From Marinobacter alexandrii (GTDB taxonomy: Bacteria > Bacteroidota > Bacteroidia > Cytophagales > Cyclobacteriaceae): a stretch of 64,000 nucleotides of DNA. The stretch is from positions 434,001-498,000 of the forward strand of contig JBDWTN010000007.1 of the NCBI GenBank assembly GCA_039984955.1, given 5' to 3'. Shown here one piece after another: positions 16,498 through 25,554 of this stretch. The position numbers and the translations under genes are program-made. The number at the start of each line of letters is the position of its first letter. Position 1 is the stretch's first letter. Below the pieces are notes generated by a model. That model was given only the letters and a program-made list of their open reading frames with translations, was not told the origin of the DNA and made no database searches.

Positions 16498-18968
16498 AAA
16501 TCACCTCCTCCATCTCCGGAATATTCTCTTTCTCCGTCTCTGGATCTTTGTTTCTTCTGATTGAGGCGATAAGTAAATGAAAGAGTCGCAGTTGTGGTCC
16601 TTCGCTGAAACTCACTGATTTGGAAAGATCGCTCATTGGATATCTCACTTCTATATTTTCTTGAATTAAAAAGGTCACTCACATTGAATGCGAGTGTTCC
16701 ATTGCCTTTTAACACATCTCTGGACATGCCTATGTCTACAGAAGTAATTGATAAAGTTCTACCCTGAACAGTATTGCGCGGTGCACGATAGTTCACATTA
16801 ATCTGAGCATCAAAGAGTTTCTTGAATTTAAAATTATTACTTACCCGAGAAGTTAAAGTAGTCGCCTCAGCTCCATTGAAAGTAAGTATTTCTTCGCCAA
16901 AGATCACACTCCCACTCGGAACAATACTTCTGTAAAAATTAACATTTCCACTTACACGATACCAGTCAGCAAAATCTTTAGAAATATTCACTTCCACACC
17001 GTAGGCATCCTCAGTTGAAACATTATATGGTCTTGTAAATGTGACACCTTCTTCATTCGTATTTCTAAGTCTTTGTACTCCTCCCTCAGTATGACGATAG
17101 TATATTCCGGTATAAAATGAGCTGGATTGCGTATTCAACAAATAGCCTAGCTCGTATGAATCTGTAAATTCCGGCTGCAGCGTAGGATTTCCCAGCCAAA
17201 AATTTCTGCTATCAGATATGGAAGTAAATGGATTCAAACTCCTCCCTCTTGGTCTGCTAATTCTCCGACTATAGCTTGCTTGCACTGCTTGCGATTCTGT
17301 CATTTGATATGTTAAGAAGGCACTAGGGAAGAAATTTCCATAGTTTTGGACATTGCGATTATCGTCTGTTTTTTGAAAAGTGATAAGCCTTGTCTGTTCA
17401 AAGCGTAGACCAAGTTGCCACGATACCTTGTTTATTTTATTACCTACAATTCCATACACTGCTAACACATCTTCTTCGTATTCAAACTCATTGGAAAACG
17501 AAGAATCTACTTCATAAATACCTGCTTCATTCCTTTCTGTTACCAAATAGTTATTACCAACTAATCGATCGGTGTATCTTGTCCCAAGCTCCATTTTACC
17601 ATTCTTTCCAAAAGGATGTATATAGTCAGACTGGATCATATATCTTTCTTCAATTTCATCTGTATTTGCTTTTTGAAACAAAATAGGTGATTGATCAGCA
17701 GCGCTAGCTCCTATGGTTTCGATGAGATCGCTACTCTCCTGTTCATTGTTATTTTGATATTGGAAATCGAAGGTTAATTTCTGACCCTTTCGTTCAAAAT
17801 TCCTCGTATAGTTAAGCGCATATTCCAAATTTTCATCTCCCTCTCCTTCATCATCATTCCTGAATGAGATGGAATCTGCCCCAGATTGTGGGTAGAAGTC
17901 ATCATATATCAATCTTGTCTCATTGTTTTCATCAGAAAAGCGGTAGAGAAAGGACAGTGTGATTGAATTAAATTCATTTAGGTAGATGTCTGATCCAAAC
18001 CTGCTAGAATAGCTCAATCCTCCTCTGTCATGACTCCTGTCTCTTATAGTCTGAAGGACGGCAGTGGTTTTTTCTGGGGAATCAAAGAATGTCTGATCTG
18101 ACGAGCCACCTCCATTGTTTCTTCTATAGTTAATTCCAAAGTTTGTAAAAAAATTGATCCAATTCCTCCTAAAGTTTAGATTGATTGAACCGCCATGATT
18201 ATCAGGCAACCCTGTATTAACCTGAAAACTTCCATTGACTCCATTCTTTTTATCCTTCTTTAAAATGATATTGATAATACCAGCAAGGCCTTCAGCATCA
18301 TATCTGGCAGATGGATTGGTGATCACTTCTACACTCTCTACCAAATTACTATTTAACTGACGTAGTGCATCGTTGCTACTCAACCCGACAAGGCCAGACG
18401 GCTTTCCATCAATGAGTATTCGCACATTTTCACTTCCACGAAGACTTACATTTCCTTCTACATCTACCTGCACAGATGGTAGATTATCCAAAATATCTGT
18501 AGCACTACCACCGAGGTTACTGAGATCCTTCCCAATGTTAAACACCTTCTTATCTAGCGTCATTTCCATTTGAGTTCTCTCCGCTTGGATAACCACCTCT
18601 TCCAATAACGTTTCATTTTCCTGGAATTGAATATTTCCAGTTTCATATATAGGGTTTGCTTTGGATATGACCACATTTGAAATCATGACATCCTTGAATC
18701 CCATGAACTGAATTCTGATGTAATAGCTTCCCGGCTTCACAGGAACATTAAATATTCCTGTCGCATCCGTCAGTCCTCCCGTTGATAAAGTAGAATCAGA
18801 TTCACTGAAAATGCTAACAGTTGCAAATTCCACAGGCAGATGAGTGCCTGATTTAATTAGTTTGCCTTTAATAGAATAATTGGGGGCAGCATAATTTTTA
18901 TTCGCTTGCCCATATGTGATTATAAATGCACTTAATAGAACAACAAAAAGCTTACTCTTTAATTTCAT
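16494..18968 (-). CDS. Outer-membrane beta-barrel receptor (TonB-receptor-like, OMP_b-brl_3)
   Basis: An 824-residue outer-membrane protein. A signal peptide precedes a carboxypeptidase-regulatory-like domain (about 30-115; NYSIKGKLIKSGTHLPVEFA), a plug-like region (about 130-235; LDNLPSVQVDVEGNVSLRGS, VEVITNPSARYDAEGLAGI) and a large beta-barrel to the end. This is the layout of the outer-membrane beta-barrel family that often accompanies two-component systems in Bacteroidota. The ligand is unknown. An OmpR-type regulator and kinase lie immediately upstream, and their gene carries the same direct repeat as this promoter, so direct control is likely. The extreme C-terminus is Gly/Asp/Arg-rich rather than ending in the usual aromatic residue. 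Confidence 0.85.
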   Translation of the reverse strand: MKLKSKLFVVLLSAFIITYGQANKNYAAPNYSIKGKLIKSGTHLPVEFATVSIFSESDSTLSTGGLTDATGIFNVPVKPGSYYIRIQFMGFKDVMISNVVISKANPIYETGNIQFQENETLLEEVVIQAERTQMEMTLDKKVFNIGKDLSNLGGSATDILDNLPSVQVDVEGNVSLRGSENVRILIDGKPSGLVGLSSNDALRQLNSNLVESVEVITNPSARYDAEGLAGIINIILKKDKKNGVNGSFQVNTGLPDNHGGSINLNFRRNWINFFTNFGINYRRNNGGGSSDQTFFDSPEKTTAVLQTIRDRSHDRGGLSYSSRFGSDIYLNEFNSITLSFLYRFSDENNETRLIYDDFYPQSGADSISFRNDDEGEGDENLEYALNYTRNFERKGQKLTFDFQYQNNNEQESSDLIETIGASAADQSPILFQKANTDEIEERYMIQSDYIHPFGKNGKMELGTRYTDRLVGNNYLVTERNEAGIYEVDSSFSNEFEYEEDVLAVYGIVGNKINKVSWQLGLRFEQTRLITFQKTDDNRNVQNYGNFFPSAFLTYQMTESQAVQASYSRRISRPRGRSLNPFTSISDSRNFWLGNPTLQPEFTDSYELGYLLNTQSSSFYTGIYYRHTEGGVQRLRNTNEEGVTFTRPYNVSTEDAYGVEVNISKDFADWYRVSGNVNFYRSIVPSGSVIFGEEILTFNGAEATTLTSRVSNNFKFKKLFDAQINVNYRAPRNTVQGRTLSITSVDIGMSRDVLKGNGTLAFNVSDLFNSRKYRSEISNERSFQISEFQRRTTTATLSFTYRLNQKKQRSRDGEREYSGDGGGDF

Positions 18969-18971
18969 AGT

Positions 18972-18980
18972 GCAACATTA
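18972..18980 (-). promoter_or_regulatory. TAnnTTTGC-like promoter box, leaderless geometry
   Basis: On the minus strand TAATGTTGC ends three bases before the ATG at 18968, with one mismatch to TAnnTTTGC. Confidence 0.4.
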
Positions 18981-19011
18981 ACACTCATATTTGATGCATG
19001 TTTGATTGAAA

Positions 19012-19028
19012 TTTGAAGCAAATCTGAA
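19012..19028. promoter_or_regulatory. Putative OmpR-type operator of the receptor gene
   Basis: TTTGAAGCAAATCTGAA consists of TTTGAA and TCTGAA with an 11-bp repeat period, 44-60 bp before the receptor ATG. An almost identical element (16 of 17 bases) lies upstream of the adjacent response regulator. Tandem 11-bp-spaced half-sites are the usual target form of OmpR-family regulators. Confidence 0.55.
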
Positions 19029-19053
19029 GTTTTACATTTCTTTCTATTTGCGG

Positions 19054-20307
19054 TTAAAACCTAATATGAATGGTATGTAAATCAGCATCATTATGATATT
19101 GAATTTGATAATCATAGAAATCACAAATCTTTTTCACAATAGCAAGACCTAAACCCATAGATTTAGCACTCTGATTAGCCTTTTTAAACCTTTGAAAAAG
19201 TTCGTTCGAAGAAACTTGAAGTTCTGGACCCGAATTTGAAATTGAAAGCCTTTCTTCATCTAATGAGAGACTAATATTTCCTCCTTCCCAATTATGCCGA
19301 ATTGCATTATTTATCAAATTGGTAAGCAATAGTTCTATAAGAACTGGATCTGCCTGGATAATGACTCCCTCTTTAACTTCAACAATTCTTTTTATACTTT
19401 TCAATTCTACCAACTCTCTAAACTCTTCAAGCATATGCTCAAGCGTCATTGAAAGATCAATACTAGAAACGTTTATAAACTCTTTATTATCAATTTTAGT
19501 AAGTAATGAAAGAGCATTTCCCAATTGACTTAAGCGCTTAATTGTGCTTTGAGTAGAACTGATCTGCTGAATTTGTTCTTCGGTAAGATTATCTGCATCT
19601 ATTAAAACCTCCAGCTTACTCTGCACAATGGCAATAGGAGTCTGGATTTCATGAGAGGCATTCTCAGAAAACTCCTTTAACGATTGGTAGTCTGATTGAA
19701 CTTTGCTGGTCATTTCACTAAGAAAGGCATTGAGTCTCTTAAATTCTTTAACACTTGAAGTAGGGAATTGCATCTTTTGATCTGGTTTGGTAAGTGAGAA
19801 GCTTTTAATAGCTTCCAAAGTCAGATTAAAGGGTCTTAAAATAAAGTAAGATGCCAGAAAACCTAGAATCAAAACTGTACCGAGCAAAATCAAGTACAAG
19901 GTCAGCAGTGATTCGACAAGACCATCTCTGATATCATCTGCTTCTACGATAACGTCGTACAAACTAATAAGATAACTTTTCCCATCTACATTTCTGATAG
20001 CATCCAACCGGAGGTGCAATTCCAATCGATCAAGTTGACTATGCATTACTAAAGTATCAGAAAATGAAACGCGCTCATTTATCAGTTTTTCTAGTGGGAT
20101 AACCTTCAGCTTAGTCCACTCTAAAGTGTCCTTAGGTGGCTTCCTTTCAATTCTCAATTGCATACGATCCAAGCGCTCTATTAGAAACCTACGTTGCTCA
20201 AAGTTCACTTCTCTCATCATTATATTGAAACTAATGACTCCTCCTATGATAAAGACAACCAATGATACTAATACAAATAATATGGTGATTCTTATGATTA
20301 GATTCAT
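19054..20307 (-). CDS. OmpR-system sensor histidine kinase
   Basis: A 417-residue kinase with two membrane helices (about 5-28 and 134-158) bracketing a periplasmic sensor of about 105 residues, then a HisKA domain with H219 in ENASHEIQTPIAI and a HATPase domain (NLINNAIRHN; SMGLGLAIVKKI). It lacks an obvious HAMP signature. Its start overlaps the regulator stop by 4 bp, so the pair is translationally coupled with the regulator first. Confidence 0.9.
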   Translation of the reverse strand: MNLIIRITILFVLVSLVVFIIGGVISFNIMMREVNFEQRRFLIERLDRMQLRIERKPPKDTLEWTKLKVIPLEKLINERVSFSDTLVMHSQLDRLELHLRLDAIRNVDGKSYLISLYDVIVEADDIRDGLVESLLTLYLILLGTVLILGFLASYFILRPFNLTLEAIKSFSLTKPDQKMQFPTSSVKEFKRLNAFLSEMTSKVQSDYQSLKEFSENASHEIQTPIAIVQSKLEVLIDADNLTEEQIQQISSTQSTIKRLSQLGNALSLLTKIDNKEFINVSSIDLSMTLEHMLEEFRELVELKSIKRIVEVKEGVIIQADPVLIELLLTNLINNAIRHNWEGGNISLSLDEERLSISNSGPELQVSSNELFQRFKKANQSAKSMGLGLAIVKKICDFYDYQIQYHNDADLHTIHIRF

Positions 20308-20984
20308 CTTTCATTTTTCATTTTATATCCAGCTCCATACATTGTTTTCAAATAATCATTTCCCCCTGCTTGTATGATTTTCTTTCTCAAGTTTTTTATA
20401 TGCTGGTATACAAAGTCAAATGAATCCATTGTATCCATATAATCACCCCATAAGTGCTCTGCAATTGATTGTTTCGTCAATAAACGATTTTGATTTACCA
20501 TAAAATAGTGAAGCAACTCATACTCCTTCTTCGTTAATTCAATAGTTGTCTCATTGATTTTTACTTCATGATTTTCCAGATTCAATTCGATTTCATTGAA
20601 GGTTAACTTTTGCTTACCTTCTTGTTTTCTCCGTCTATAAACTGCATTAGCTCTTGCATTTAACTCCGCAAGGTGAAAAGGTTTAGGTAAGTAATCGTCG
20701 GCTCCAAGTTCCAATCCTAGTAATTTATCATTGAGAGCATTTTTAGCAGATACAATCACTACGCCCATATCCGGCCAATTGTCTTTGACAATCTTCAATA
20801 ATGACAGGCCATCACCATCAGGTAGCATCAAATCAAGTAACAACACATCATATGAAAATGAATAGAGTTTATCTGTTGCTTTAGATAATGAGGTCGCCAC
20901 CTCACAGATATCGCCTTCTTTCAAAAAATAATTTCGAACCCCCGATGCTAACTCTTCTTGGTCTTCTACAAACAACAATTTCAT
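20304..20984 (-). CDS. OmpR/PhoB family response regulator
   Basis: A 226-residue regulator: receiver with D51 (DVLLLDLMLPDGDG), acidic pair E7/D8 and switch Lys in DDYLPKPF, then a winged-helix Trans_reg_C domain (about 130-224; ELTKKEYELLHYFM, VYQHIKNLRKKI, GAGYKM). It leads the operon with the kinase. The 11-bp-spaced TTTGAA repeats just upstream suggest autoregulation, and the same element precedes the outer-membrane receptor gene downstream. Confidence 0.92.
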   Translation of the reverse strand: MKLLFVEDQEELASGVRNYFLKEGDICEVATSLSKATDKLYSFSYDVLLLDLMLPDGDGLSLLKIVKDNWPDMGVVIVSAKNALNDKLLGLELGADDYLPKPFHLAELNARANAVYRRRKQEGKQKLTFNEIELNLENHEVKINETTIELTKKEYELLHYFMVNQNRLLTKQSIAEHLWGDYMDTMDSFDFVYQHIKNLRKKIIQAGGNDYLKTMYGAGYKMKNER

Positions 20985-20987
20985 TAT

Positions 20988-20996
20988 GCAAACATA
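20988..20996 (-). promoter_or_regulatory. TAnnTTTGC promoter box, leaderless geometry
   Basis: On the minus strand TATGTTTGC, a full match, ends three bases before the ATG at 20984. A TTTG that could act as -33 box begins about 20 bp further upstream (16-bp gap, slightly short) inside the operator repeat. Confidence 0.55.
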
Positions 20997-21005
20997 AAAG
21001 GGCTT

Positions 21006-21022
21006 TTTGAAGCAAATTTGAA
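21006..21022. promoter_or_regulatory. Putative autoregulatory operator of the response regulator
   Basis: TTTGAAGCAAATTTGAA carries two exact TTTGAA half-sites with an 11-bp period, 22-38 bp before the regulator ATG and overlapping the -33 region. It is nearly identical to the element at 19012-19028. Confidence 0.55.
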
Positions 21023-21130
21023 ATTACATAAATATACCAACACCCCTGCCAGCCAGACTCTTACATGAACGGTCTTCCATTAACGCCACTATTTTCTAAC
21101 TTGAAGTTTAAACTTAAAACAGCTAGGATC

Positions 21131-23578
21131 ATGAAAAGAATCATTAATCATTCTCTCTTATTCCTCTTATCCTTAGGTGCCTTTGCCCAAGGAAGTCTCG
21201 GGTATCAGGAACCTCCCAAAGAGATCAAAGAACTAGTAGACGCACCACTTGCTCCTTCTGTTCGAATAGATAACAAAGGAGAAAATGTAGTATTGCTTTA
21301 TAGAAATGCATATAAGACGATCGCTGAATTATCTGAGGAAGAACTGAGGCTTGGTGGTCTTCGAATCAACCCTTTAACTAATATCGGTAGCCGTACTACA
21401 TTTTATAACAACATCAAAGTAAAGAAGGCATTCGATCAGGATGCTAAGCAAGTGAGCGGACTACCTGCTAATCCAAGGCTAGCCAACTTTAGTTGGTCCC
21501 CGAATGAGTCGATGATGGCTTTTACGCATACCACCGCTACCGGAGTAGAAGTCTGGGTGTTGGATGTAGCTAAGGGAGCTTCGAAAAAACTCACAAATGC
21601 AGGTACCAATGCAAACCTTGGTCGTCCCATGGTTTGGGCCGCTGACAGCAAAAGCATGCTGGTAAAAATGCTTCCGGGCGACCGAAAGCCACTGATCAAC
21701 GCACAAACTGCCGTGCCAACAGGACCTACTGTCACAGAAAGTTCAGGTGCTAAGGCCCAGAATCGTACGTATCAGGATCTATTAAAAAATCCGGTGGACG
21801 AGAAAAACTTTGAGCAACTGGCACGCTCTGAAATCTACCGTGTATCATTGGATGGTAGCTCCAAAAAATGGATGGATACGGGAATGTACCGTGGAATGAA
21901 TTTTTCTCCTGATGGAAACTATTTAATCATTATGAAAGTAAAACGCCCATTTTCTTATCTAGTACCCTACTACAGGTTTGCCTCTGAAACTGCCATTTTC
22001 AACAAAGACGGTAAGCAAGTAAAAATGCTTCTGGATATGCCCGTAGATGAGGTTCGTCCGAAAGGATTCATGTCTACCACGGACAAGCCTAGAGGATTTA
22101 GCTGGCGTGGAGATAAGCCTGCTTCTGTTGTTTGGGCTCAGGCACTGGATGGTGGCGATCCTGCCGCCGAAGTAGCATATCATGATGAGGCATTTGAATT
22201 AGCTGCACCATTCACAGGTGAGAAACGCTCTTTAATGAAGATGAAAAATCGATTCTCAGGTATCACATGGGGAGATGATGATTTAGCCATCGCATACGAT
22301 TATTGGTTCGACAATCGAAATACAAAAACCTATGTTTTTAACCCTTCCGATAATTCGGTAGAACCTAAAATCATTTTCGATAGAAACTATCAGGATGCAT
22401 ACAGCGACCCTGGCAACTTTGTCACAACTAAAAACAAACTGAATAGGTATGTGCTGTCTATGGACAATGGCAGTGCTTACCTCATGGGAGATGGTTTCAC
22501 GGAAGAGGGTCAGTTTCCATTTGTAGATCAAATGAATTTGGAAAGTGGAAAAACAATCCGGTTGTATCAATCAACCTACATGGATAAAGTAGAAGACCTA
22601 ATCTATGCGATCGACATGAGTAAGGGAGAACTTTTGGTACGCATAGAGTCCGCTACAGACTACCCTAACTATTACGTGCGCAACATCAAAAAGAAGATGG
22701 CATTACGTCCTATCACACAGTTTGAAAATCCTTTCAAAGCCATGATGGATGTAGAGAAAGAGGTGATCACTTACAAGCGTGACGATGGTGTGGAGCTAAC
22801 GGGTACGCTTTATCTACCTCTGGGGTATGATAAAGAGAAGAAAGAAAAAATGCCCATGATCATGTGGGCCTACCCTGTGGAATATAAGGATAAGGCCAGT
22901 GCAGGTAGAAACACCACGAACCCCAATGAATTTGTGTATCCGTACTACGGGTCACCGATCTACTGGGTGACGCGCGGGTATGTCGTGTTGGATGATGCCG
23001 CTTTCCCGATCATTGGTGAAGATGATGAAGAGCCAAACGATTCTTTCAGAAAGCAGCTGGTAGCCAATGCCAAGGCTGGAATAGATGCAGTAGATGAGAT
23101 GGGATACGTTGACCGAAATCGAGTTGCTGTAGGCGGTCACTCCTATGGCGCATTTATGGTGGCTAACCTGTTGAGTCACTCCAATCTTTTTGCCGCCGGT
23201 ATTGCCAGAAGTGGAGCCTACAACAGAACGCTGACACCATTCGGATTTCAGCGTGAAGAACGATCTTATTGGGATGCTCCTGAAATTTATAATACCATGT
23301 CTCCATTCATGCATGCAGATAAGATGAAGACTCCTCTCCTATTGATTCATGGGCAGGCTGATAACAATTCAGGTACTTACCCTATGCAGAGTGAACGATA
23401 CTTTAATGCGCTTAAAGGGTTGGGAGGGCCAGCCAGACTGGTGATGCTTCCCAAAGAAAGTCATGGCTACCGTGCTAAAGAAAGCATTCTACATGTATTA
23501 TGGGAGCAGGACCAGTGGCTGGAAGAGCATGTTAAAAATCGTGATACGATGGAAACCACAGTACAAATGGATAAATAG
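21131..23578 (+). CDS. S9 family serine peptidase (prolyl oligopeptidase family)
   Basis: An 815-residue exported peptidase. The start at 21131 gives a clean signal peptide (MKRIINHSLLFLLSLGAFAQ); an in-frame ATG at 21065 would only add an unlikely 22-residue extension. An N-terminal beta-propeller region (about 40-560) is followed by an alpha/beta-hydrolase domain with S671 in GGHSYGAF, D744 in HGQADNNSG and H778 in ESHGY. These complete the S9 triad. The family cleaves peptides after Pro, Ala or acidic residues; this branch includes glutamyl endopeptidase-like enzymes, but specificity cannot be read here. It is divergent from the response-regulator operon. Confidence 0.9.
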   Translation: MKRIINHSLLFLLSLGAFAQGSLGYQEPPKEIKELVDAPLAPSVRIDNKGENVVLLYRNAYKTIAELSEEELRLGGLRINPLTNIGSRTTFYNNIKVKKAFDQDAKQVSGLPANPRLANFSWSPNESMMAFTHTTATGVEVWVLDVAKGASKKLTNAGTNANLGRPMVWAADSKSMLVKMLPGDRKPLINAQTAVPTGPTVTESSGAKAQNRTYQDLLKNPVDEKNFEQLARSEIYRVSLDGSSKKWMDTGMYRGMNFSPDGNYLIIMKVKRPFSYLVPYYRFASETAIFNKDGKQVKMLLDMPVDEVRPKGFMSTTDKPRGFSWRGDKPASVVWAQALDGGDPAAEVAYHDEAFELAAPFTGEKRSLMKMKNRFSGITWGDDDLAIAYDYWFDNRNTKTYVFNPSDNSVEPKIIFDRNYQDAYSDPGNFVTTKNKLNRYVLSMDNGSAYLMGDGFTEEGQFPFVDQMNLESGKTIRLYQSTYMDKVEDLIYAIDMSKGELLVRIESATDYPNYYVRNIKKKMALRPITQFENPFKAMMDVEKEVITYKRDDGVELTGTLYLPLGYDKEKKEKMPMIMWAYPVEYKDKASAGRNTTNPNEFVYPYYGSPIYWVTRGYVVLDDAAFPIIGEDDEEPNDSFRKQLVANAKAGIDAVDEMGYVDRNRVAVGGHSYGAFMVANLLSHSNLFAAGIARSGAYNRTLTPFGFQREERSYWDAPEIYNTMSPFMHADKMKTPLLLIHGQADNNSGTYPMQSERYFNALKGLGGPARLVMLPKESHGYRAKESILHVLWEQDQWLEEHVKNRDTMETTVQMDK

Positions 23579-23600
23579 AAACCAATTACCAACCTGTTCG

Positions 23601-23631
23601 AAAGCCGGGCTGAAAAGCTCGGCTTTTTTAT
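23601..23631 (+). terminator. Intrinsic terminator of the S9 peptidase gene
   Basis: An 11-bp stem AAAGCCGGGCT / AGCTCGGCTTT (one G-T pair) with a GAAA tetraloop is followed by TTTATTTT. It lies 22 bp beyond the stop. Confidence 0.9.
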
Positions 23632-23720
23632 TTTCGCAAAGACTAGACTAAGTTAATAGATATAGTTCTGCCGACATGCAATGAGGAAATTTCAACCTCG
23701 TTCTTATAGTAAGTCAGATA

Positions 23721-24110
23721 ATGACAAAGATTGATCCTATCATAGCCGTTAAAAACATTGAAACCAGTTCAAAATGGTATCAATCTATTTTTGATTGTAG
23801 GAGTAGACACGGTGGAGACACGTTTGATATATTGGTGGACGGAAATGATGAAGTATTGATTTGTCTTCATAAATGGGAAGAACATGACCACCCTACCATG
23901 CAAAACCCCAATGTACCACCAGGAAATGGGCTAATTCTGTACTTCAGAACTGAAAATATGCAGCTTATACGCCAGAACATTGAAAGCTTGGGGTACTCTG
24001 TAGAATCAGATATTCAATTGAACCCAAATTCTGGCAAGAAAGAATTCTCCTTAAGAGATCCTGACGGATATTATTTAATTGTTTCTGAATTTCATCAATA
24101 CGGCGTTTAA
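23721..24110 (+). CDS. VOC (glyoxalase/bleomycin-resistance fold) protein
   Basis: A 129-residue protein with the paired beta-alpha-beta modules of the VOC superfamily: DPIIAVKNIETSSKWYQSIF at the start and LRDPDGYYLIVSEFH at the end. The final YYLIVSE with Glu is at a usual metal-ligand position. VOC proteins include glyoxalases, dioxygenases and antibiotic-binding proteins, and the substrate cannot be told from sequence. It appears to be a single-gene unit. Confidence 0.8.
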   Translation: MTKIDPIIAVKNIETSSKWYQSIFDCRSRHGGDTFDILVDGNDEVLICLHKWEEHDHPTMQNPNVPPGNGLILYFRTENMQLIRQNIESLGYSVESDIQLNPNSGKKEFSLRDPDGYYLIVSEFHQYGV

Positions 24111-24119
24111 GCCAGTTCA

Positions 24120-24145
24120 TTCCGATCATCACATATTGATCGGAA
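24120..24145. terminator. Hairpin after the VOC gene
   Basis: A perfect 9-bp stem TTCCGATCA / TGATCGGAA with an 8-nt loop lies 10 bp after the stop. It has no T-tract, so termination is possible but not certain. Confidence 0.5.
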
Positions 24146-24190
24146 GTACTTGCACACGCTATATTCTCGTTTTGCTGACAGGTTTTTAAG

Positions 24191-24204
24191 GTAGAGGCCT
24201 CTAC
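24191..24204. repeat. Perfect 14-bp palindrome GTAGAGGCCTCTAC
   Basis: This self-complementary sequence sits in the gap between the VOC and thioredoxin genes, 127 bp before the latter. It could be an operator. Nothing else in the 220-bp gap stands out. Confidence 0.4.
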
Positions 24205-24330
24205 GTTTCTTATATCACATACAATTTCTTTCTATCACTCAATTCCTAATTAATGTAGGTATCCTGAAACTATTAAAGATCTGCTACTATCTCTAAATAG
24301 ATTTTAATAAATCAATAGAAAGGAGTAAAT

Positions 24331-25065
24331 ATGAATAAATCAATAGTATTATTAATGCTTGTTCTGAGCATAAATTCTCAAGGTCAAAGCGAAAAGAAAA
24401 GCTATTTCAAGGATGCAAAATCCGGCCTGATTCTTAATGAGGTAGAATATCAAAAAGCCAAAGAAAAAAAATCCGAGGAATTAAAAAAGTACAAAGATCT
24501 AATTCTTAAAGAGACCTTCATAGATAGTGTTGTCACAAGTGATTCAATCATCAACACATTCAAACTAGGATATAAAATTGATTTACAAGCTAAAATTGAC
24601 AGAGAAGAAAAAAGTGCCAAAAAATGGATAGGACAGCAATTCACTTTCAGTGATTTAAACACTGTTGCTGGCGAGAAAATTAAATCCGAGATGCTAAATG
24701 GAAAGCCAACACTCATTAATATATGGTACGTCGCTTGTAAACCTTGCATTGAAGAGATGCCAATACTGAATAATATAGCAAGTACGTATTCTGAAAAAGT
24801 AAACTTTATCTCTATCTCATATGATAGCAAAGAAAGTGTGGCGAAATTTTTACAGAAAAGAGATTTTAATTTTTCGCATCACATAGTAAACGCCAAATCG
24901 CTCATTGATGAATTAGGTATTCAATCCTATCCAAAAAACATACTGCTGGATAAGAATGGAGTTATAACACAAATAGAGGATGGAATACACTATCAAAAGA
25001 TCAATGGCAAATCAGTGATTGGAAATGGAGAAGAATTGATTAAACTGATTGAAAGATTACTCTAG
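24331..25065 (+). CDS. TlpA-like thioredoxin-family protein
   Basis: A 244-residue exported protein (signal peptide to about residue 20). A charged helical region (about 25-100) is followed by a thioredoxin-fold domain with the active site WYVACKPC (C136, C139) and the cis-Pro segment GIQSYPKNILLDKNG. TlpA/ResA-type proteins reduce disulfides in periplasmic proteins. The start is preceded by AGGAG seven bases upstream, one of very few recognisable Shine-Dalgarno sequences in this window. Confidence 0.85.
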   Translation: MNKSIVLLMLVLSINSQGQSEKKSYFKDAKSGLILNEVEYQKAKEKKSEELKKYKDLILKETFIDSVVTSDSIINTFKLGYKIDLQAKIDREEKSAKKWIGQQFTFSDLNTVAGEKIKSEMLNGKPTLINIWYVACKPCIEEMPILNNIASTYSEKVNFISISYDSKESVAKFLQKRDFNFSHHIVNAKSLIDELGIQSYPKNILLDKNGVITQIEDGIHYQKINGKSVIGNGEELIKLIERLL

Positions 25066-25101
25066 CAACAATTAAATGATTATTTGGTAACTATTATTAC
25101 A

Positions 25102-25554
25102 CTAAATCCACCTTCTCACCTTTTTAAGGTACTCTGGATACTCATTGGGGAATAAGTTTTTGAGAGCTCCCTCTTCTGGCCTGATTTGAAATTTATTCAT
25201 ATACAAGACAAAAAAAATAGCAGATAAGATACAAAATGGATTTCCAATTCGTATGATTCCTCCTATTAGCACCAAGAGCATTCCAAAATACATTGGGTTT
25301 CGCGTATACATATAGATCCCGTTAGTTACCAAAGTACTTGCTTTTTCTGGTTTTGTCGGATCTGTGGTTGTTCCCCTTAATCTAAATGCGGCTATTCCTG
25401 CAAGCGCTATCAATGCACCTGATACCAATGGTATTCTAGATAATAAAGTCTTATAAGGATAGTTATATGAATACTCTTTTGTCAAATAGTAAATACCAAA
25501 TGCAATTCCTAAAGAAAGCAGGAATACAATCACTGGTGGTATTTTAAGTCTCAT
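25102..25554 (-). CDS. Isoprenylcysteine carboxyl methyltransferase-family membrane protein
   Basis: A 150-residue protein with about four membrane helices and the ICMT/PEMT signature NGIYMYTRNPMYFGMLL followed by the late EE motif (RPEEGALKNLFPNEYPEYLKKV). These enzymes methylate lipids or small molecules using SAM, but in most bacteria the substrate is unknown. Its ATG overlaps the stop of the upstream amidohydrolase gene (ATGA, 4 bp), so the two are translationally coupled. Confidence 0.85.
   Translation of the reverse strand: MRLKIPPVIVFLLSLGIAFGIYYLTKEYSYNYPYKTLLSRIPLVSGALIALAGIAAFRLRGTTTDPTKPEKASTLVTNGIYMYTRNPMYFGMLLVLIGGIIRIGNPFCILSAIFFVLYMNKFQIRPEEGALKNLFPNEYPEYLKKVRRWI

Noticed and set aside
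21065-21130. 22-residue N-terminal extension of the S9 peptidase
   Set aside because: It would bury a good signal peptide that begins exactly at the ATG at 21131.
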